Shown here: positions 7,834-17,003 of the stretch, piece after piece | Position numbering within the stretch: position 1 is the first letter of the stretch | Layout: each line of letters starts with the position of its first letter | DNA from: Streptomyces sp. ISL-36 | GTDB lineage: Bacteria; Actinomycetota; Actinomycetes; Streptomycetales; Streptomycetaceae | Reading direction: 5' to 3' | Length of the DNA: 64,000 nt | Assembly: GCF_018614205.1 (NCBI RefSeq) | Contig: NZ_JAGGOS010000011.1 | Span: 1 to 64,000, forward strand | Made by a program: the position numbers and the translations under genes | Notes under the pieces: generated by a model | Seen by the model: the letters and a program-made list of their open reading frames with translations, nothing else | Databases searched by the model: none | Told to the model about the DNA's origin: nothing

Positions 7834-10068
7834 ATGAACGCGCCGTACGACGGTGACCGCGGCCAGGGCGTGGGCGGCACCGAGCCGTCCGGAACGCCCG
7901 CGGCGACCCCGGGACCCGGCCAGGCGCCGGTTCCACCGCCGCAGCAACCCACCTCGGACCCGTACGCCCAGAACCAGTACGCGCAGGATCAGTACGCCCC
8001 GGATCAGTACGCCCAGGACCCCTATGTCCAGGATGCCTACACGCACGATCCCTTTCGGGCACAGGATCTGTCCGCGCAGGATCCGGTGGGCGAGGCGCTC
8101 TACGACCGCGCCGCGCACCCCCCGCCCCCTCCGGGCACCTACCAGGAGCCACCGCCGCTCTACCAGCAGCCCGCGGCGCCCCAGCACGCGCCGGACCCGC
8201 GGGTCTGGGCGCAGACGCCCGCGCCGGAGCCGGACGGGCCCTCCCGCCACCTGCCCTACGGCGACGACGCGCGCACGGTCCAGTTCACCGGAGTCGACGA
8301 CCTGGTGACCCGGGCCGGCGACGAGCAGCCGGAGCCGGACGCCTTCGCCCACCTGTACCGGGACCAGCAGACCCCGGGCCAGGTGCCCTCGCCCGCTCCG
8401 GAGCCCGATCCGATGCCCACACCCGCCCCGAAGAAATCAGGCCGCGCCTCCGGGCTGCTGAAGTCGAGCGCGGTGATGGCGGCCGGCACCCTGGTCTCCC
8501 GGCTCACCGGCTTCGTCCGCAGCCTCTTCATCACCGGCGCGCTCGGCGCCGCACTCCTCGGCGACACCTTCACCGTCGCGTACACCCTCCCGACGATGAT
8601 CTACATCCTCACGGTGGGCGGCGGGCTCAACTCGGTCTTCGTGCCGCAGCTGGTCCGCTCGATGAAGAACGACGAGGACGGCGGCGAGGCGTACGCCAAC
8701 CGATTGCTGACCCTGGTCATGGTGGCCCTCGGCGCGATCGTGGCCATCGCCGTCTTCGCGGCCCCGTTGCTGATCCGGCTGATGTCGAACACCATCGCCG
8801 ACGACGCCGCGGCCAACAGCGTCGCCGTCACCTTCGCCCGCTACTGCCTGCCCACCATCTTCTTCATGGGTGTGCATGTGGTGATGGGTCAGATCCTCAA
8901 CGCCCGGGGCAAGTTCGGCGCGATGATGTGGACCCCGGTCCTCAACAACATCGTCATGATCGTCACGTTCGGCCTGTTCATCTGGGTCTACGGCACCTCC
9001 GCCGAGTCCCACATGGGTGTGCAGACCATCCCGGACGAGGGCATCCGGCTCCTCGGCATCGGCACCCTGCTCGGCCTGGTCGTCCAGGCGCTGGCGATGA
9101 TTCCCTACCTCCGTGAGACGGGCTTCCGCTTCCGCCCCCGGTTCGACTGGAAGGGCCACGGGCTCGGCAAGACGGTCAAACTCGCCAAGTGGACCGTGCT
9201 GTTCGTCCTGGCCAACCAGGCGGGCGTGCTGGTCGTGACCCAGCTCGCCACGGCGGCCGGTGAGGAGTCCGGCAAGGACGGTGCCGGTTTCCTCGCGTAC
9301 TCCAACGCCCAGCTGATCTGGGGCATGCCGCAGGCCATCATCACCGTCTCGGTCATGGCGGCGCTGCTGCCCCGCATCTCCCGCGCGGCCCACGACAACG
9401 ACCCCGGCGCCGTCCGCGACGACATCTCGCACGGCCTGCGGAACTCGGCCGTCGCGATCGTCCCGGTCGCCTTCGCGTTCCTGGCACTCGGCGTCCCGAT
9501 GTGCACCCTGCTCTACGCCTCCAGCGGCATCCAGGCGGCCCAGGGCATGGGCTTCATCCTGATGGCCTTCGGCCTGGGCCTGATCCCGTACTCGGTCCAG
9601 TACGTCGTCCTGCGTGGCTTCTACGCCTACGAGGACACCCGGACGCCCTTCTACAACACAGTCATCGTCGCCGCTGTCAACGCGGCTGCCTCGGCCGCCT
9701 GTTACTTCGTACTGCCCGCCCGATGGGCCGTCGTCGGCATGGCCGGCTCGTACGGACTGGCGTACGTGGTCGGTGTCGGCGTCGCCTGGCGCCGCCTGCG
9801 CAACCGGCTGGGCGGCGACCTGGACGGCGCCCATGTCATGCGGACCTACGCCCGCCTCTGCCTGGCCTCGCTGCCCGCCGCGATCGTCGCCGGCGCGGTG
9901 GGATTCGGACTCCTCAAGACCCTCGGTGAAGGCGCTCTCGGCTCCCTCGTGGCCCTGCTGGTGGGCGGAATCGTCCTTCTCGGCGTGTTCTTCGTGGCGG
10001 CCAAGCGCATGCGGATCGAGGAGCTGAACTCCATGGTGGGTATGGTCCGTGGACGCCTGGGACGGTAG
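7834..10068 (+). CDS. murJ: Lipid II flippase MurJ (MviN family)
   Basis: Flips lipid II across the membrane for peptidoglycan synthesis. The product has 744 residues, of which about 200-740 form the 14-helix MOP-family core, starting at GLLKSSAVMAAGTLVSRLTG. Residues 1-200 are a disordered cytoplasmic extension. Inside it a short repeat of the form Q-Y-A-Q-D / Q-Y-A-P-D is encoded by 15-bp tandem repeats near 7965-8040. ATG 7834 follows GGTGGGG. Unlike mycobacterial MviN, this protein ends after the flippase; the pseudokinase is the next gene. Confidence 0.93.
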   Translation: MNAPYDGDRGQGVGGTEPSGTPAATPGPGQAPVPPPQQPTSDPYAQNQYAQDQYAPDQYAQDPYVQDAYTHDPFRAQDLSAQDPVGEALYDRAAHPPPPPGTYQEPPPLYQQPAAPQHAPDPRVWAQTPAPEPDGPSRHLPYGDDARTVQFTGVDDLVTRAGDEQPEPDAFAHLYRDQQTPGQVPSPAPEPDPMPTPAPKKSGRASGLLKSSAVMAAGTLVSRLTGFVRSLFITGALGAALLGDTFTVAYTLPTMIYILTVGGGLNSVFVPQLVRSMKNDEDGGEAYANRLLTLVMVALGAIVAIAVFAAPLLIRLMSNTIADDAAANSVAVTFARYCLPTIFFMGVHVVMGQILNARGKFGAMMWTPVLNNIVMIVTFGLFIWVYGTSAESHMGVQTIPDEGIRLLGIGTLLGLVVQALAMIPYLRETGFRFRPRFDWKGHGLGKTVKLAKWTVLFVLANQAGVLVVTQLATAAGEESGKDGAGFLAYSNAQLIWGMPQAIITVSVMAALLPRISRAAHDNDPGAVRDDISHGLRNSAVAIVPVAFAFLALGVPMCTLLYASSGIQAAQGMGFILMAFGLGLIPYSVQYVVLRGFYAYEDTRTPFYNTVIVAAVNAAASAACYFVLPARWAVVGMAGSYGLAYVVGVGVAWRRLRNRLGGDLDGAHVMRTYARLCLASLPAAIVAGAVGFGLLKTLGEGALGSLVALLVGGIVLLGVFFVAAKRMRIEELNSMVGMVRGRLGR

Positions 10069-10186
10069 GAAGCCGCTCCCCGCACAACCATCGTCGGTGG
10101 CCGCGTGTCGTGCATAGCGGCCGACTGTGGGCACAATTGGCATGGCTGTTGGATGTGGCGCAACGGATGGGGAGGCAGGAACGACG

Positions 10187-11893
10187 GTGGCGGAACGTAG
10201 CACGGCTGCCGTCGACGTGGCCGACAACAGCGGTGACGACCCGCTGACCGCCAAGGCGGACAAGGCCGCGACCGACGGGGTGGCGAAAGCGCAGGACACG
10301 GCGGAGAAGTCCGCCGAGGACGCAGACAACAAGGCCGGCGACCGGCAGAACGGCGAACAGCCCTCCATCGAGACACCCGAACTGCACAGCGGGCACAAAC
10401 TGGCCAGGCGCTACCGACTCGAGGAGTGCGTCACTCGTCTGGACGGTTTCAGCAGTTGGCGTGCCGTCGACGAGAAGCTGCGTCGCGCGGTCGGCGTTCA
10501 TCTCCTGCCGGCCGACCACCCCCGGGCCCGTTCGGTTCTCGCCGCAGCCCGTTCCTCGGCGCTGCTCGGCGACCCCCGCTTCGTCCAGGTCCTCGACGCG
10601 GTCGAGGAGAACGACCTCGTGTACGTGGTGCACGAGTGGCTTCCCGACTCCACCGAGCTGACCGCGCTGCTCGCAGCGGGCCCGCTGGAGCCGCACGACG
10701 CCTACCAGCTCGTCAGCCAGGTCTCCCAGGCCATGGCCGCCGCTCATCGCGAAGGCCTCGCCCACCTGCGACTGACGCCGAGCGCCGTGCTGCGCAGCTC
10801 CACCGGCCAGTACCGGATCCGCGGCCTCGCCGTGAACGCTGCTCTGCGCGGCATCAGCGCCGAGCGCCCGCAGCGGACCGACACCGAGGCGATCGGCGCC
10901 CTGCTGTACGCGGCGCTGACCCAGCGCTGGCCCTACGACAGCGATGCATACGGGCTCTCCGGACTTCCCAAGGGCGTGGGGCTGCTCCCTCCCGACCAGG
11001 TGAGGGCGGGGGTCCATCGCGGTCTGTCCGAGATCGCCATGCGTGCCCTCGTGAACGACGGGGCGACCGCCTCGCGCCAGGAGCCGCCCTGCACCACCCC
11101 GGACGAGCTCGCCAAGGCCGTGGCGGCGATGCCCCGCATCCGCCCGCCGGAGCCGGAGTTCCCGGCCCCGCCCGAGTACCAGCGCACCACGTATCAGCAG
11201 GGCACCTACGGTCGGCCGCAGCAGCGGCCGGGCGTCACGGTCCTCCAGTCGCCGGCACCGCCTCCGGCGCCGCTGGAGAGCCGCACCGGCAAGGTCCTGA
11301 AGTGGGCCGTCTCGGCGCTGCTCATCGCGGCGCTCGGACTTGGCAGCTGGCAGGTGGCGGACCGGCTGCTCGACCAGAACAAGGGGACCGAGACTCCGCA
11401 GAACACGCAGCCGCAGGACACCGAGGACAAGAAGGAACCGTCCTCGGGCAAGCCGGTCGTGATCGTCGGGGCGGACGACTTCGACCCGCTCGGCGACGGT
11501 GCGGAAACACCCTCGGAGATAGGGAACGCCTACGACGGCGACCCCTCCACGTCGTGGCAGACCTCCAACTACTACGGCTATCCGAACTTCGGCAGGCTGA
11601 AGGAAGGCGTGGGCATCGTCCTGGACCTCGGCACGGTCCAGCAGGTGGGCAAGGTGGAGGTCACGTTCGAAGGCTCCACCTCGGTCCAGCTGCGGACGGC
11701 GCCCGAGGGCGCCTCGACCCAGCCCTCGTCGCCCGGCGACTTCACCACCCTGGCCGCGGGGTCCGGAACACATGTTCCGCTCGCCCCGGTCAAGCCGGTG
11801 AAGACGCGCTACGTTCTCGTCTGGCTGACCGAGCTGCCTAGCAGCGCGGGCGGCTACCGCGGCAAGATCTCGGACATCAAGATCACCAGCTGA
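10187..11893 (+). CDS. Transmembrane pseudokinase with extracellular discoidin-like domain (split C-terminal half of MviN)
   Basis: I start at GTG 10187 behind GGAGGCAGG; the open frame extends 20 codons further. Residues 75-300 have the protein kinase fold but no catalytic residues. The glycine loop is absent, the VAVK lysine position reads VGVHLLP, HRDLKPxN reads HLRLTPSA, and DFG reads RGL. A membrane helix at about 371-393 and an extracellular F5/8C-like beta domain (about 420-565, with TSWQTSNYYG) follow. M. tuberculosis MviN carries the same pseudokinase, helix and extracellular domain fused to MurJ, where PknB phosphorylation recruits FhaA. Here it is a separate gene 118 bp after murJ. 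An analogous regulatory role is inferred. Confidence 0.85.
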   Translation: MAERSTAAVDVADNSGDDPLTAKADKAATDGVAKAQDTAEKSAEDADNKAGDRQNGEQPSIETPELHSGHKLARRYRLEECVTRLDGFSSWRAVDEKLRRAVGVHLLPADHPRARSVLAAARSSALLGDPRFVQVLDAVEENDLVYVVHEWLPDSTELTALLAAGPLEPHDAYQLVSQVSQAMAAAHREGLAHLRLTPSAVLRSSTGQYRIRGLAVNAALRGISAERPQRTDTEAIGALLYAALTQRWPYDSDAYGLSGLPKGVGLLPPDQVRAGVHRGLSEIAMRALVNDGATASRQEPPCTTPDELAKAVAAMPRIRPPEPEFPAPPEYQRTTYQQGTYGRPQQRPGVTVLQSPAPPPAPLESRTGKVLKWAVSALLIAALGLGSWQVADRLLDQNKGTETPQNTQPQDTEDKKEPSSGKPVVIVGADDFDPLGDGAETPSEIGNAYDGDPSTSWQTSNYYGYPNFGRLKEGVGIVLDLGTVQQVGKVEVTFEGSTSVQLRTAPEGASTQPSSPGDFTTLAAGSGTHVPLAPVKPVKTRYVLVWLTELPSSAGGYRGKISDIKITS

Positions 11894-11918
11894 CGACACC
11901 AGGGGAGGGGGCTCACCG

Positions 11919-12623
11919 TTGGACGACGTCAAAGGCGACGACATCAGCGACCAGGAACTGCTGGCGAGGCATGTCGCCGGCGATCCCCACGCCTTCGGTG
12001 AGCTCGTACGGCGCCACCGCGATCGACTGTGGGCGGTGGCGCTGCGGACGCTGGGGGACCGCGAGGAGGCCGCTGACGCCGTCCAGGACGCCCTCGTCTC
12101 GGCCTTCCGTGCCGCGCACACCTTCCGCGGCCAGTCGGCCGTCACGACCTGGCTCCACCGCATCACGGTCAACGCCTGTCTCGACCGGGCCCGCAAGACG
12201 GCTTCCCGCAAGACCTCGCCGCTCGACGACACCGAACGCTTCGAGCAGCTCCTCGAGCCCGCGGAGTCGGCCGAGGCTCCCGCCGAGCGGCAGGACCTCC
12301 ACCGTGAGCTGCTGGCCGCCCTCGCCACCCTCCCCAAGGAACAGCGTGCGGCGCTCGTCCTCGTCGACATGCAGGGCTACCCGGTGGCGGAAGCCGCCCG
12401 GATCCTCGATGTGCCCACCGGAACCGTGAAGAGCCGCTGCGCGCGGGGCCGGGCGAGGCTCCTTCCGATGCTCACTCATCTGCGCGCCGACACAGTGGGT
12501 AACGAAGGCCCTGACCGGGGAAGGAACCGGACGCCGGGGACATCCGTCCCACCGGTGTCGGGGTCATCGAATACCGGACCGAATGGCCCGGCTGCTGTGA
12601 AGGGCGGAGGTGGGCGCGCGTGA
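11919..12623 (+). CDS. sigM: ECF RNA polymerase sigma factor, SigM type (Rv3911-like position)
   Basis: The start is TTG 11919, chosen because AGGGGAGGGGG lies just upstream. The product has 234 residues. Region 2 (about 10-85) contains DRLWAVALRTLGDREEAADAVQDAL and TWLHRITVNACLDRAR. Region 4 (about 125-180) has LPKEQRAALVLVDMQGY and the helix-turn-helix PTGTVKSRCARGRARL. A 50-residue disordered tail follows. It overlaps the anti-sigma gene by 4 bp (GTGA). The name follows mycobacterial synteny; another Streptomyces sigma factor outside this locus has also been called SigM. Confidence 0.88.
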   Translation: MDDVKGDDISDQELLARHVAGDPHAFGELVRRHRDRLWAVALRTLGDREEAADAVQDALVSAFRAAHTFRGQSAVTTWLHRITVNACLDRARKTASRKTSPLDDTERFEQLLEPAESAEAPAERQDLHRELLAALATLPKEQRAALVLVDMQGYPVAEAARILDVPTGTVKSRCARGRARLLPMLTHLRADTVGNEGPDRGRNRTPGTSVPPVSGSSNTGPNGPAAVKGGGGRA

Positions 12624-13537
12624 GTTCCACGACCGGCATGGCCGACACGACACAGCACCCGGACGTCTCGGAGATCTCCGACCTCACCGAGGGGCTGCTC
12701 TCACCGTCCCGTACCGCGGCCGTGCGTCAGCACATCGAGGGCTGCTCCCTCTGTGCCGATGTACGCACCTCCCTGGAGGAGATCCGCGGGCTGCTGGGGA
12801 CGCTCCCCGGCCCGCCTCGGATGCCCGCCGAGATCGCCGGCCGTATCGACGCCGCCCTGGCTGCCGAAGCGCTGCTCAACGCCACCACACCGGATGTCGG
12901 CGCCCATGTTTCACGTGAAACGACGAGCGCCCGCGCCGAGCCGTCCCTCTCTCCATCGCCCTCCCCCGCAGTGGATCGCCCCGCCGGAAGCCCTCGCGCC
13001 GCCACCGGCCCTGGCCGGCCTCGCCGTGCCCGCCGCCGCCGGGTCGCAGCGCTCGGCGCGGTCTTCGGAGCCGCAGCTCTGGGCATGAGCCTCTTCTTCG
13101 CCCAGGGGGGCGTACAGACCCTCGGCGGCGACTCCGGCGACACGAAGACCGACACGGCCGCCCGCTCGGCCTCGCCGAGCCACTTCGACGGGATGCCGGT
13201 CGAAGCCCGGGTCCGCGAGCTCCTGCATCAGGGGGACACCTTCAGGTCGTCCAAGGGGACGAGCCCCGAGTCGATGTCCGCCGAGGGTGGTGACACCCCT
13301 AAGCGTGGGACGGCCGAGTCGCCGCCGAGCTGCGTCTCGGCGGGCACGGGCCGCACCGACGCGGTGCTCGCCTTCCAGAAGGGGGAGTACCAGGGAACGG
13401 CGGCCTATCTCCTCGTCCTCCCCCACCCCGCCGACGGCTCGCGGGTGCAGGCCTATGTACTGGACGCGTCCTGCGTGGACAAGGGCGGGAAGGGCAAGGC
13501 TGAGGTAATGCTCACGCAGTCCTACCCTCGGTCCTGA
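12620..13537 (+). CDS. Membrane-bound anti-sigma factor with H-x3-C-x2-C zinc motif
   Basis: A 305-residue protein whose GTG overlaps the sigma-factor stop. Residues 15-60 form an anti-sigma domain with the zinc motif H38-x3-C42-x2-C45. A single membrane helix lies at about 142-162 ([19 protein letters not shown]), and the 140-residue extracellular part contains two cysteines. It probably holds the ECF sigma factor at the membrane until a signal arrives; zinc anti-sigma motifs can be redox responsive. A complete parS site lies within the coding sequence between the zinc domain and the helix, encoding part of HVSRET. Confidence 0.82.
   Translation: MSSTTGMADTTQHPDVSEISDLTEGLLSPSRTAAVRQHIEGCSLCADVRTSLEEIRGLLGTLPGPPRMPAEIAGRIDAALAAEALLNATTPDVGAHVSRETTSARAEPSLSPSPSPAVDRPAGSPRAATGPGRPRRARRRRVAALGAVFGAAALGMSLFFAQGGVQTLGGDSGDTKTDTAARSASPSHFDGMPVEARVRELLHQGDTFRSSKGTSPESMSAEGGDTPKRGTAESPPSCVSAGTGRTDAVLAFQKGEYQGTAAYLLVLPHPADGSRVQAYVLDASCVDKGGKGKAEVMLTQSYPRS
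12908..12921. other. parS: parS site 3, inside the anti-sigma coding sequence
   Basis: GTTTCACGTGAAAC read in the frame of the anti-sigma gene gives part of VSRET. It lies in the disordered linker, where such residues cost little. Confidence 0.9.
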
Positions 13538-13566
13538 CCTCGACGCCGTGCCGCGCGGCGGACTCG

Positions 13567-13592
13567 GGAATGCAAGCCCCGTAGGATCCGTT
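13567..13592 (+). promoter_or_regulatory. Sigma-R (SigR) promoter of trxBA
   Basis: GGAAT at 13567-13571, exactly 18 bp, then GTT at 13590-13592 matches the GGAAT-N18-GTT promoter of the thiol-oxidative-stress sigma factor SigR. The trxB start codon is about 73 bp downstream. trxBA is an established SigR target in Streptomyces. Confidence 0.9.
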
Positions 13593-13664
13593 GGGTGGGG
13601 TGAGAGTCACCGACCCGATCGCCCCGTAGGCAGTAGGCAGTCTGCAGAGACGAGGAAGAAACCC

Positions 13665-14639
13665 GTGAGCGACGTCCGTAACGTGATCATCATCGGCTCC
13701 GGGCCCGCGGGTTACACCGCTGCGCTCTACACGGCGCGTGCGTCGCTGAAGCCGCTGGTCTTCGAAGGAGCTGTCACCGCTGGTGGCGCCCTGATGAACA
13801 CGACCGACGTGGAGAACTTCCCCGGCTTCCGTGACGGCATCATGGGCCCGGACCTGATGGACAACATGCGCGCCCAGGCCGAGCGCTTCGGTGCCGAGCT
13901 GGTCCCGGACGACGTGGTCGCCGTGGACCTCACGGGCGACATCAAGACCGTCACGGACACCGCCGGCACCGTGCACCGCGCGAAGGCCGTCATCGTCACG
14001 ACCGGCTCCCAGCACCGCAAGCTCGGTCTTCCGAACGAGGACGCCCTCTCCGGCCGCGGTGTCTCCTGGTGCGCCACCTGCGACGGGTTCTTCTTCAAGG
14101 ACCAGGACATCGCCGTCGTCGGCGGCGGCGACACGGCGATGGAGGAGGCCACGTTCCTCTCCCGCTTCGCCAAGTCCGTCACCATCGTCCACCGCCGTGA
14201 CACCCTGCGCGCCTCCAAGGCGATGCAGGAGCGCGCCTTCGCCGACCCGAAGATCAAGTTCGCCTGGGACAGCGAGGTCGCCGAGATCCACGGTGACCAG
14301 AAGCTCTCCGGTCTGACGCTGCGGAACACCAAGACCGGCGAGACCAGCGAGCTGCCGGTGACCGGTCTCTTCATCGCTGTCGGTCACGACCCGCGGACGG
14401 AGCTCTTCAAGGGCCAGCTGGAGCTGGACGAGGAGGGTTACCTCAAGGTCGACGCCCCGTCGACGCGGACGAACCTCTCCGGCGTCTTCGGAGCCGGTGA
14501 CGTCGTCGACCACACCTACCGCCAGGCGATCACCGCCGCCGGCACGGGCTGCTCCTCCGCGCTCGACGCCGAGCGCTTCCTGGCCGCGCTCGCCGACAGC
14601 GACAAGCTCGCCGAGCCGGAGAAGACCCCCGCGGTCTGA
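13665..14639 (+). CDS. trxB: Thioredoxin-disulfide reductase
   Basis: An NADPH- and FAD-dependent reductase of thioredoxin. The start is GTG 13665 after GAGGAAG, giving 324 residues, the usual length; the open frame extends 39 codons upstream across the promoter. The FAD motif [16 protein letters not shown] is near residues 10-25, the redox-active C136-A-T-C139 (WCATCDGFF) follows, and [10 protein letters not shown] binds NADPH. The C-terminal FAD segment is [15 protein letters not shown]. trxA follows after 48 bp. Confidence 0.97.
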   Translation: MSDVRNVIIIGSGPAGYTAALYTARASLKPLVFEGAVTAGGALMNTTDVENFPGFRDGIMGPDLMDNMRAQAERFGAELVPDDVVAVDLTGDIKTVTDTAGTVHRAKAVIVTTGSQHRKLGLPNEDALSGRGVSWCATCDGFFFKDQDIAVVGGGDTAMEEATFLSRFAKSVTIVHRRDTLRASKAMQERAFADPKIKFAWDSEVAEIHGDQKLSGLTLRNTKTGETSELPVTGLFIAVGHDPRTELFKGQLELDEEGYLKVDAPSTRTNLSGVFGAGDVVDHTYRQAITAAGTGCSSALDAERFLAALADSDKLAEPEKTPAV

Positions 14640-14687
14640 CCCACAGGCTTTCCCCACTCCACACCCCGCGAAGTTAAGGAGGTCGCC

Positions 14688-15032
14688 GTGGCCGGCGCCC
14701 TGAAGAACGTGACCGACGCTTCCTTCGAGGACGAGGTCCTCAAGAGCGACAAGCCCGTCCTGGTGGACTTCTGGGCCGCCTGGTGCGGACCGTGCCGTCA
14801 GATCGCCCCGTCGCTGGAGGCCATCGCCGCCGAGCACGGTGAGATCGAGATCGTGAAGCTCAACATCGACGAGAATCCGGCCACGGCTGCCAAGTACGGC
14901 GTCATGTCGATCCCGACGCTGAACGTCTACCAGAACGGCGAGGTCGTGAAGACCATCGTCGGTGCCAAGCCGAAGGCCGCGATCCTCCGCGACCTCGCGG
15001 GCTTCGTCTCCGACGAGGCCACCAAGGCCTGA
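14688..15032 (+). CDS. trxA: Thioredoxin
   Basis: A cytoplasmic dithiol reductant of 114 residues, starting with GTG behind AAGGAGG. The active site W-C33-G-P-C36 and the conserved cis-proline segment ([14 protein letters not shown]) are present. It forms the SigR-controlled trxBA operon with the preceding reductase. A parS site and a terminator follow the stop codon. Confidence 0.97.
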   Translation: MAGALKNVTDASFEDEVLKSDKPVLVDFWAAWCGPCRQIAPSLEAIAAEHGEIEIVKLNIDENPATAAKYGVMSIPTLNVYQNGEVVKTIVGAKPKAAILRDLAGFVSDEATKA

Positions 15033-15039
15033 CGCCTCT

Positions 15040-15053
15040 GTTTCACGTGAAAC
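15040..15053. other. parS: parS site 4, directly after trxA
   Basis: GTTTCACGTGAAAC lies 7 bp after the trxA stop and just before its terminator hairpin. Confidence 0.92.
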
Positions 15054-15056
15054 ATG

Positions 15057-15086
15057 AACGGCCCGTCCCTTCGGGGGCGGGCCGTT
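15057..15086 (+). terminator. Terminator after trxA
   Basis: A 13-bp stem, with one mispair that is a G-U wobble in RNA, around a TTCG-type loop (AACGGCCCGTCCC / GGGGCGGGCCGTT), followed by TGTCG. Confidence 0.8.
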
Positions 15087-15121
15087 GTCGCACTCACAGC
15101 GCGTGCGGCTAACCATGTGGC

Positions 15122-15802
15122 TTACAGGGGCCGCAACGCCGGTTCCTTCTGGACGGCTCCCAGGAGCCGGTCCAGGGCGAGCTCGACGTCCTCCTTCCAG
15201 GAGAGCGTCGTCCTGAGCTCCAACCTCAGTCGCGGATGCGCGGGATGGGGCCGTACGGTCTTGAAGCCCACCGCCAGAAGATGGTCCGCCGGCAACACAC
15301 AGGCAGGTTCCTTCCACCGCGCATCGCCGAAGGCCTCGATCGCCCTGAACCCCCGCCGCAGAAGATCCTTGGCCACGGTCTGCACCATCGTCCGGCCAAG
15401 CCCCTGGCCCTGATAGCCCGGCATGATCCAGGCCGTCATCAACTGCACCGCGTCCGCGGAGACCGGGCTCGTGGGAAACGCCGTGGACCGTGGCACATAC
15501 GCCGGGGGCGCGTAGAGGACGAAGCCCACGGGAACCTCGTCCACATAGACGACGCGACCGCAGGAACCCCACTCCAACAGCACGGCGGAGATCCACGCTT
15601 CCTTCTCCAGCTCCGGTCGGCCCGCTTTCACCGCAGCCTCACCGCTGACGGGGTCGAGCTCCCAGAAGACGCACGAGCGACACCGCTTGGGGAGGTCCGG
15701 AAGGTTGTCCAGAGTGAGCGGTACGAGCCGACGCCCCACGGCTGTTCCTCGCTTCCCATTGGCCATCGCAGCACGGATACGCCCTCCCAGAATCGTATCC
15801 AT
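15122..15802 (-). CDS. GNAT family N-acetyltransferase
   Basis: The product has up to 226 residues. The acetyl-CoA loop is clear in the middle: LMTAWIMPGYQGQGLGRTMVQTVAKDLLRRGF (residues about 126-157), preceded by a VDEVPVGFVLY strand. The N-terminal segment carries the C-x2-C pair of RCRSCVFWE, a form I associate with this actinobacterial family beside parAB. The acceptor substrate is unknown. None of the candidate starts (ATG 15802, ATG 15766, GTG further in) has a well spaced ribosome site, so the N-terminus is uncertain. It is transcribed in the same direction as parAB but separated from parB by a hairpin. Confidence 0.82.
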   Translation of the reverse strand: MDTILGGRIRAAMANGKRGTAVGRRLVPLTLDNLPDLPKRCRSCVFWELDPVSGEAAVKAGRPELEKEAWISAVLLEWGSCGRVVYVDEVPVGFVLYAPPAYVPRSTAFPTSPVSADAVQLMTAWIMPGYQGQGLGRTMVQTVAKDLLRRGFRAIEAFGDARWKEPACVLPADHLLAVGFKTVRPHPAHPRLRLELRTTLSWKEDVELALDRLLGAVQKEPALRPL

Positions 15803-15834
15803 GGGGCGATCAGGGCGATACCGCGCGCAGGCAA

Positions 15835-15878
15835 AGGGCGGACGGTGTTCCAGTTTTCACCGGAGCACGGCCCGCCCT
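15835..15878 (-). terminator. Imperfect terminator hairpin after parB
   Basis: 17-nt arms (15835-15851 and 15862-15878) with three imperfect pairs around a 10-nt loop lie 19 bp beyond the parB stop codon. Confidence 0.6.
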
Positions 15879-15896
15879 GGGCGACGCGAAGGGGGA

Positions 15897-17003
15897 TCAG
15901 CCCTCGCGGTCCGCCTCGCTCTGCTCGGAGTTGCTCTGGTCCATGACCCGTCCCTCGCCGGGAGCCAAGGTCGAGAGAATCCGGTCCAGATCCTCCATCG
16001 AGGCGAACTCGACGACGATCTTGCCCTTCTTCTGTCCCAGGTCGACCTTCACCCGCGTCTCGAAACGGTCCGAGAGCCGCGAGGCGAGGTCCGTCAGCGC
16101 CGGCGACACCCGCCCTCCCGCCCTCGGGCCCTTCGGCTTGGTCGTGGACGTGGGCTCCGAGCCCATCAGCGTCACGATCTCCTCGACCGCACGCACCGAG
16201 AGCCCCTCGGCCACGATCCGGTACGCCAGCTTGTCCTGCGTCTCCGGGTCGTCCACGGAGAGCAGAGCTCGGGCATGACCGGCCGAGAGGACTCCGGCGG
16301 CGACCCGCCGCTGGACCGGCGGGGAGAGCCGCAGCAGACGCAGCGTGTTGGAGACCTGCGGGCGCGAGCGCCCGATGCGGTCGGCCAGCTGGTCGTGGGT
16401 GCAGTTGAAGTCCTTGAGCAGCTGGTCGTAGGCCGCGGCTTCTTCCAGCGGGTTCAGCTGGGCCCGGTGGAGGTTCTCCAGCAGGGCGTCCAGCAGAAGC
16501 TTCTCGTCGTCCGTGGCGCGGACGATGGCGGGAATGCGCTCCAGGCCGGCCTCACGGCAGGCCCTCCACCGGCGCTCACCCATGATGAGCTCGTAGCGCT
16601 CGGTGCCCAGCTGCCGTACGACGACGGGCTGGAGCAGGCCGACCTCCTTGATAGAGGTGATCAGCTCCGCCAGCGCGTCCTCGTCGAAGACCTCACGCGG
16701 CTGCCGCGGGTTGGGCGTGATGAAGTCCAACGGCAGCTCGGCGAAGTGGGCCCCCGCAGGGGACTCGGGCTCCGCGATCGGCTCGGTCTCGACCACCGGC
16801 ACCACGGAATCGGGAGATTGCGGGCTCTGCGGAAGAGTCGCCACCTTGGCGGCGGCCACCCCGCGATCCGACGAGACTCCCGGGATGGCTCCCGGAGAGG
16901 CGGAGCCCGCCCCCATACCGACAGCCGGCAGCTGTCGCTCCTGGGGAGCAGCCGGGATCAGCGCACCGAGCCCACGCCCCAATCCCCTACGTCGCTCGCT
17001 CAC
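15897..17003 (-). CDS. parB: Chromosome-partitioning protein ParB (CTPase clamp)
   Basis: Binds parS and spreads as a CTP-dependent clamp to build the origin-proximal segrosome. GTG 17003 behind GGAGGGG gives 368 residues starting [17 protein letters not shown], the conserved ParA-interacting N-terminus. The CTP-binding box [17 protein letters not shown] is at about residues 142-158 and the helix-turn-helix [19 protein letters not shown] is in the middle. The C-terminal dimer domain ends the protein. The start overlaps the parA stop by 4 bp (GTGA). The long upstream open frame belongs to another frame of parA. Confidence 0.96.
   Translation of the reverse strand: MSERRRGLGRGLGALIPAAPQERQLPAVGMGAGSASPGAIPGVSSDRGVAAAKVATLPQSPQSPDSVVPVVETEPIAEPESPAGAHFAELPLDFITPNPRQPREVFDEDALAELITSIKEVGLLQPVVVRQLGTERYELIMGERRWRACREAGLERIPAIVRATDDEKLLLDALLENLHRAQLNPLEEAAAYDQLLKDFNCTHDQLADRIGRSRPQVSNTLRLLRLSPPVQRRVAAGVLSAGHARALLSVDDPETQDKLAYRIVAEGLSVRAVEEIVTLMGSEPTSTTKPKGPRAGGRVSPALTDLASRLSDRFETRVKVDLGQKKGKIVVEFASMEDLDRILSTLAPGEGRVMDQSNSEQSEADREG

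Noticed and set aside
8437..10398. 653-codon minus-strand frame opposite murJ
   Set aside because: Antisense of the membrane helices of MurJ; no ribosome site or domain.
10187..11893. Active Ser/Thr kinase
   Set aside because: The lysine, the HRD aspartate, the catalytic-loop Asn and the DFG aspartate are all replaced.
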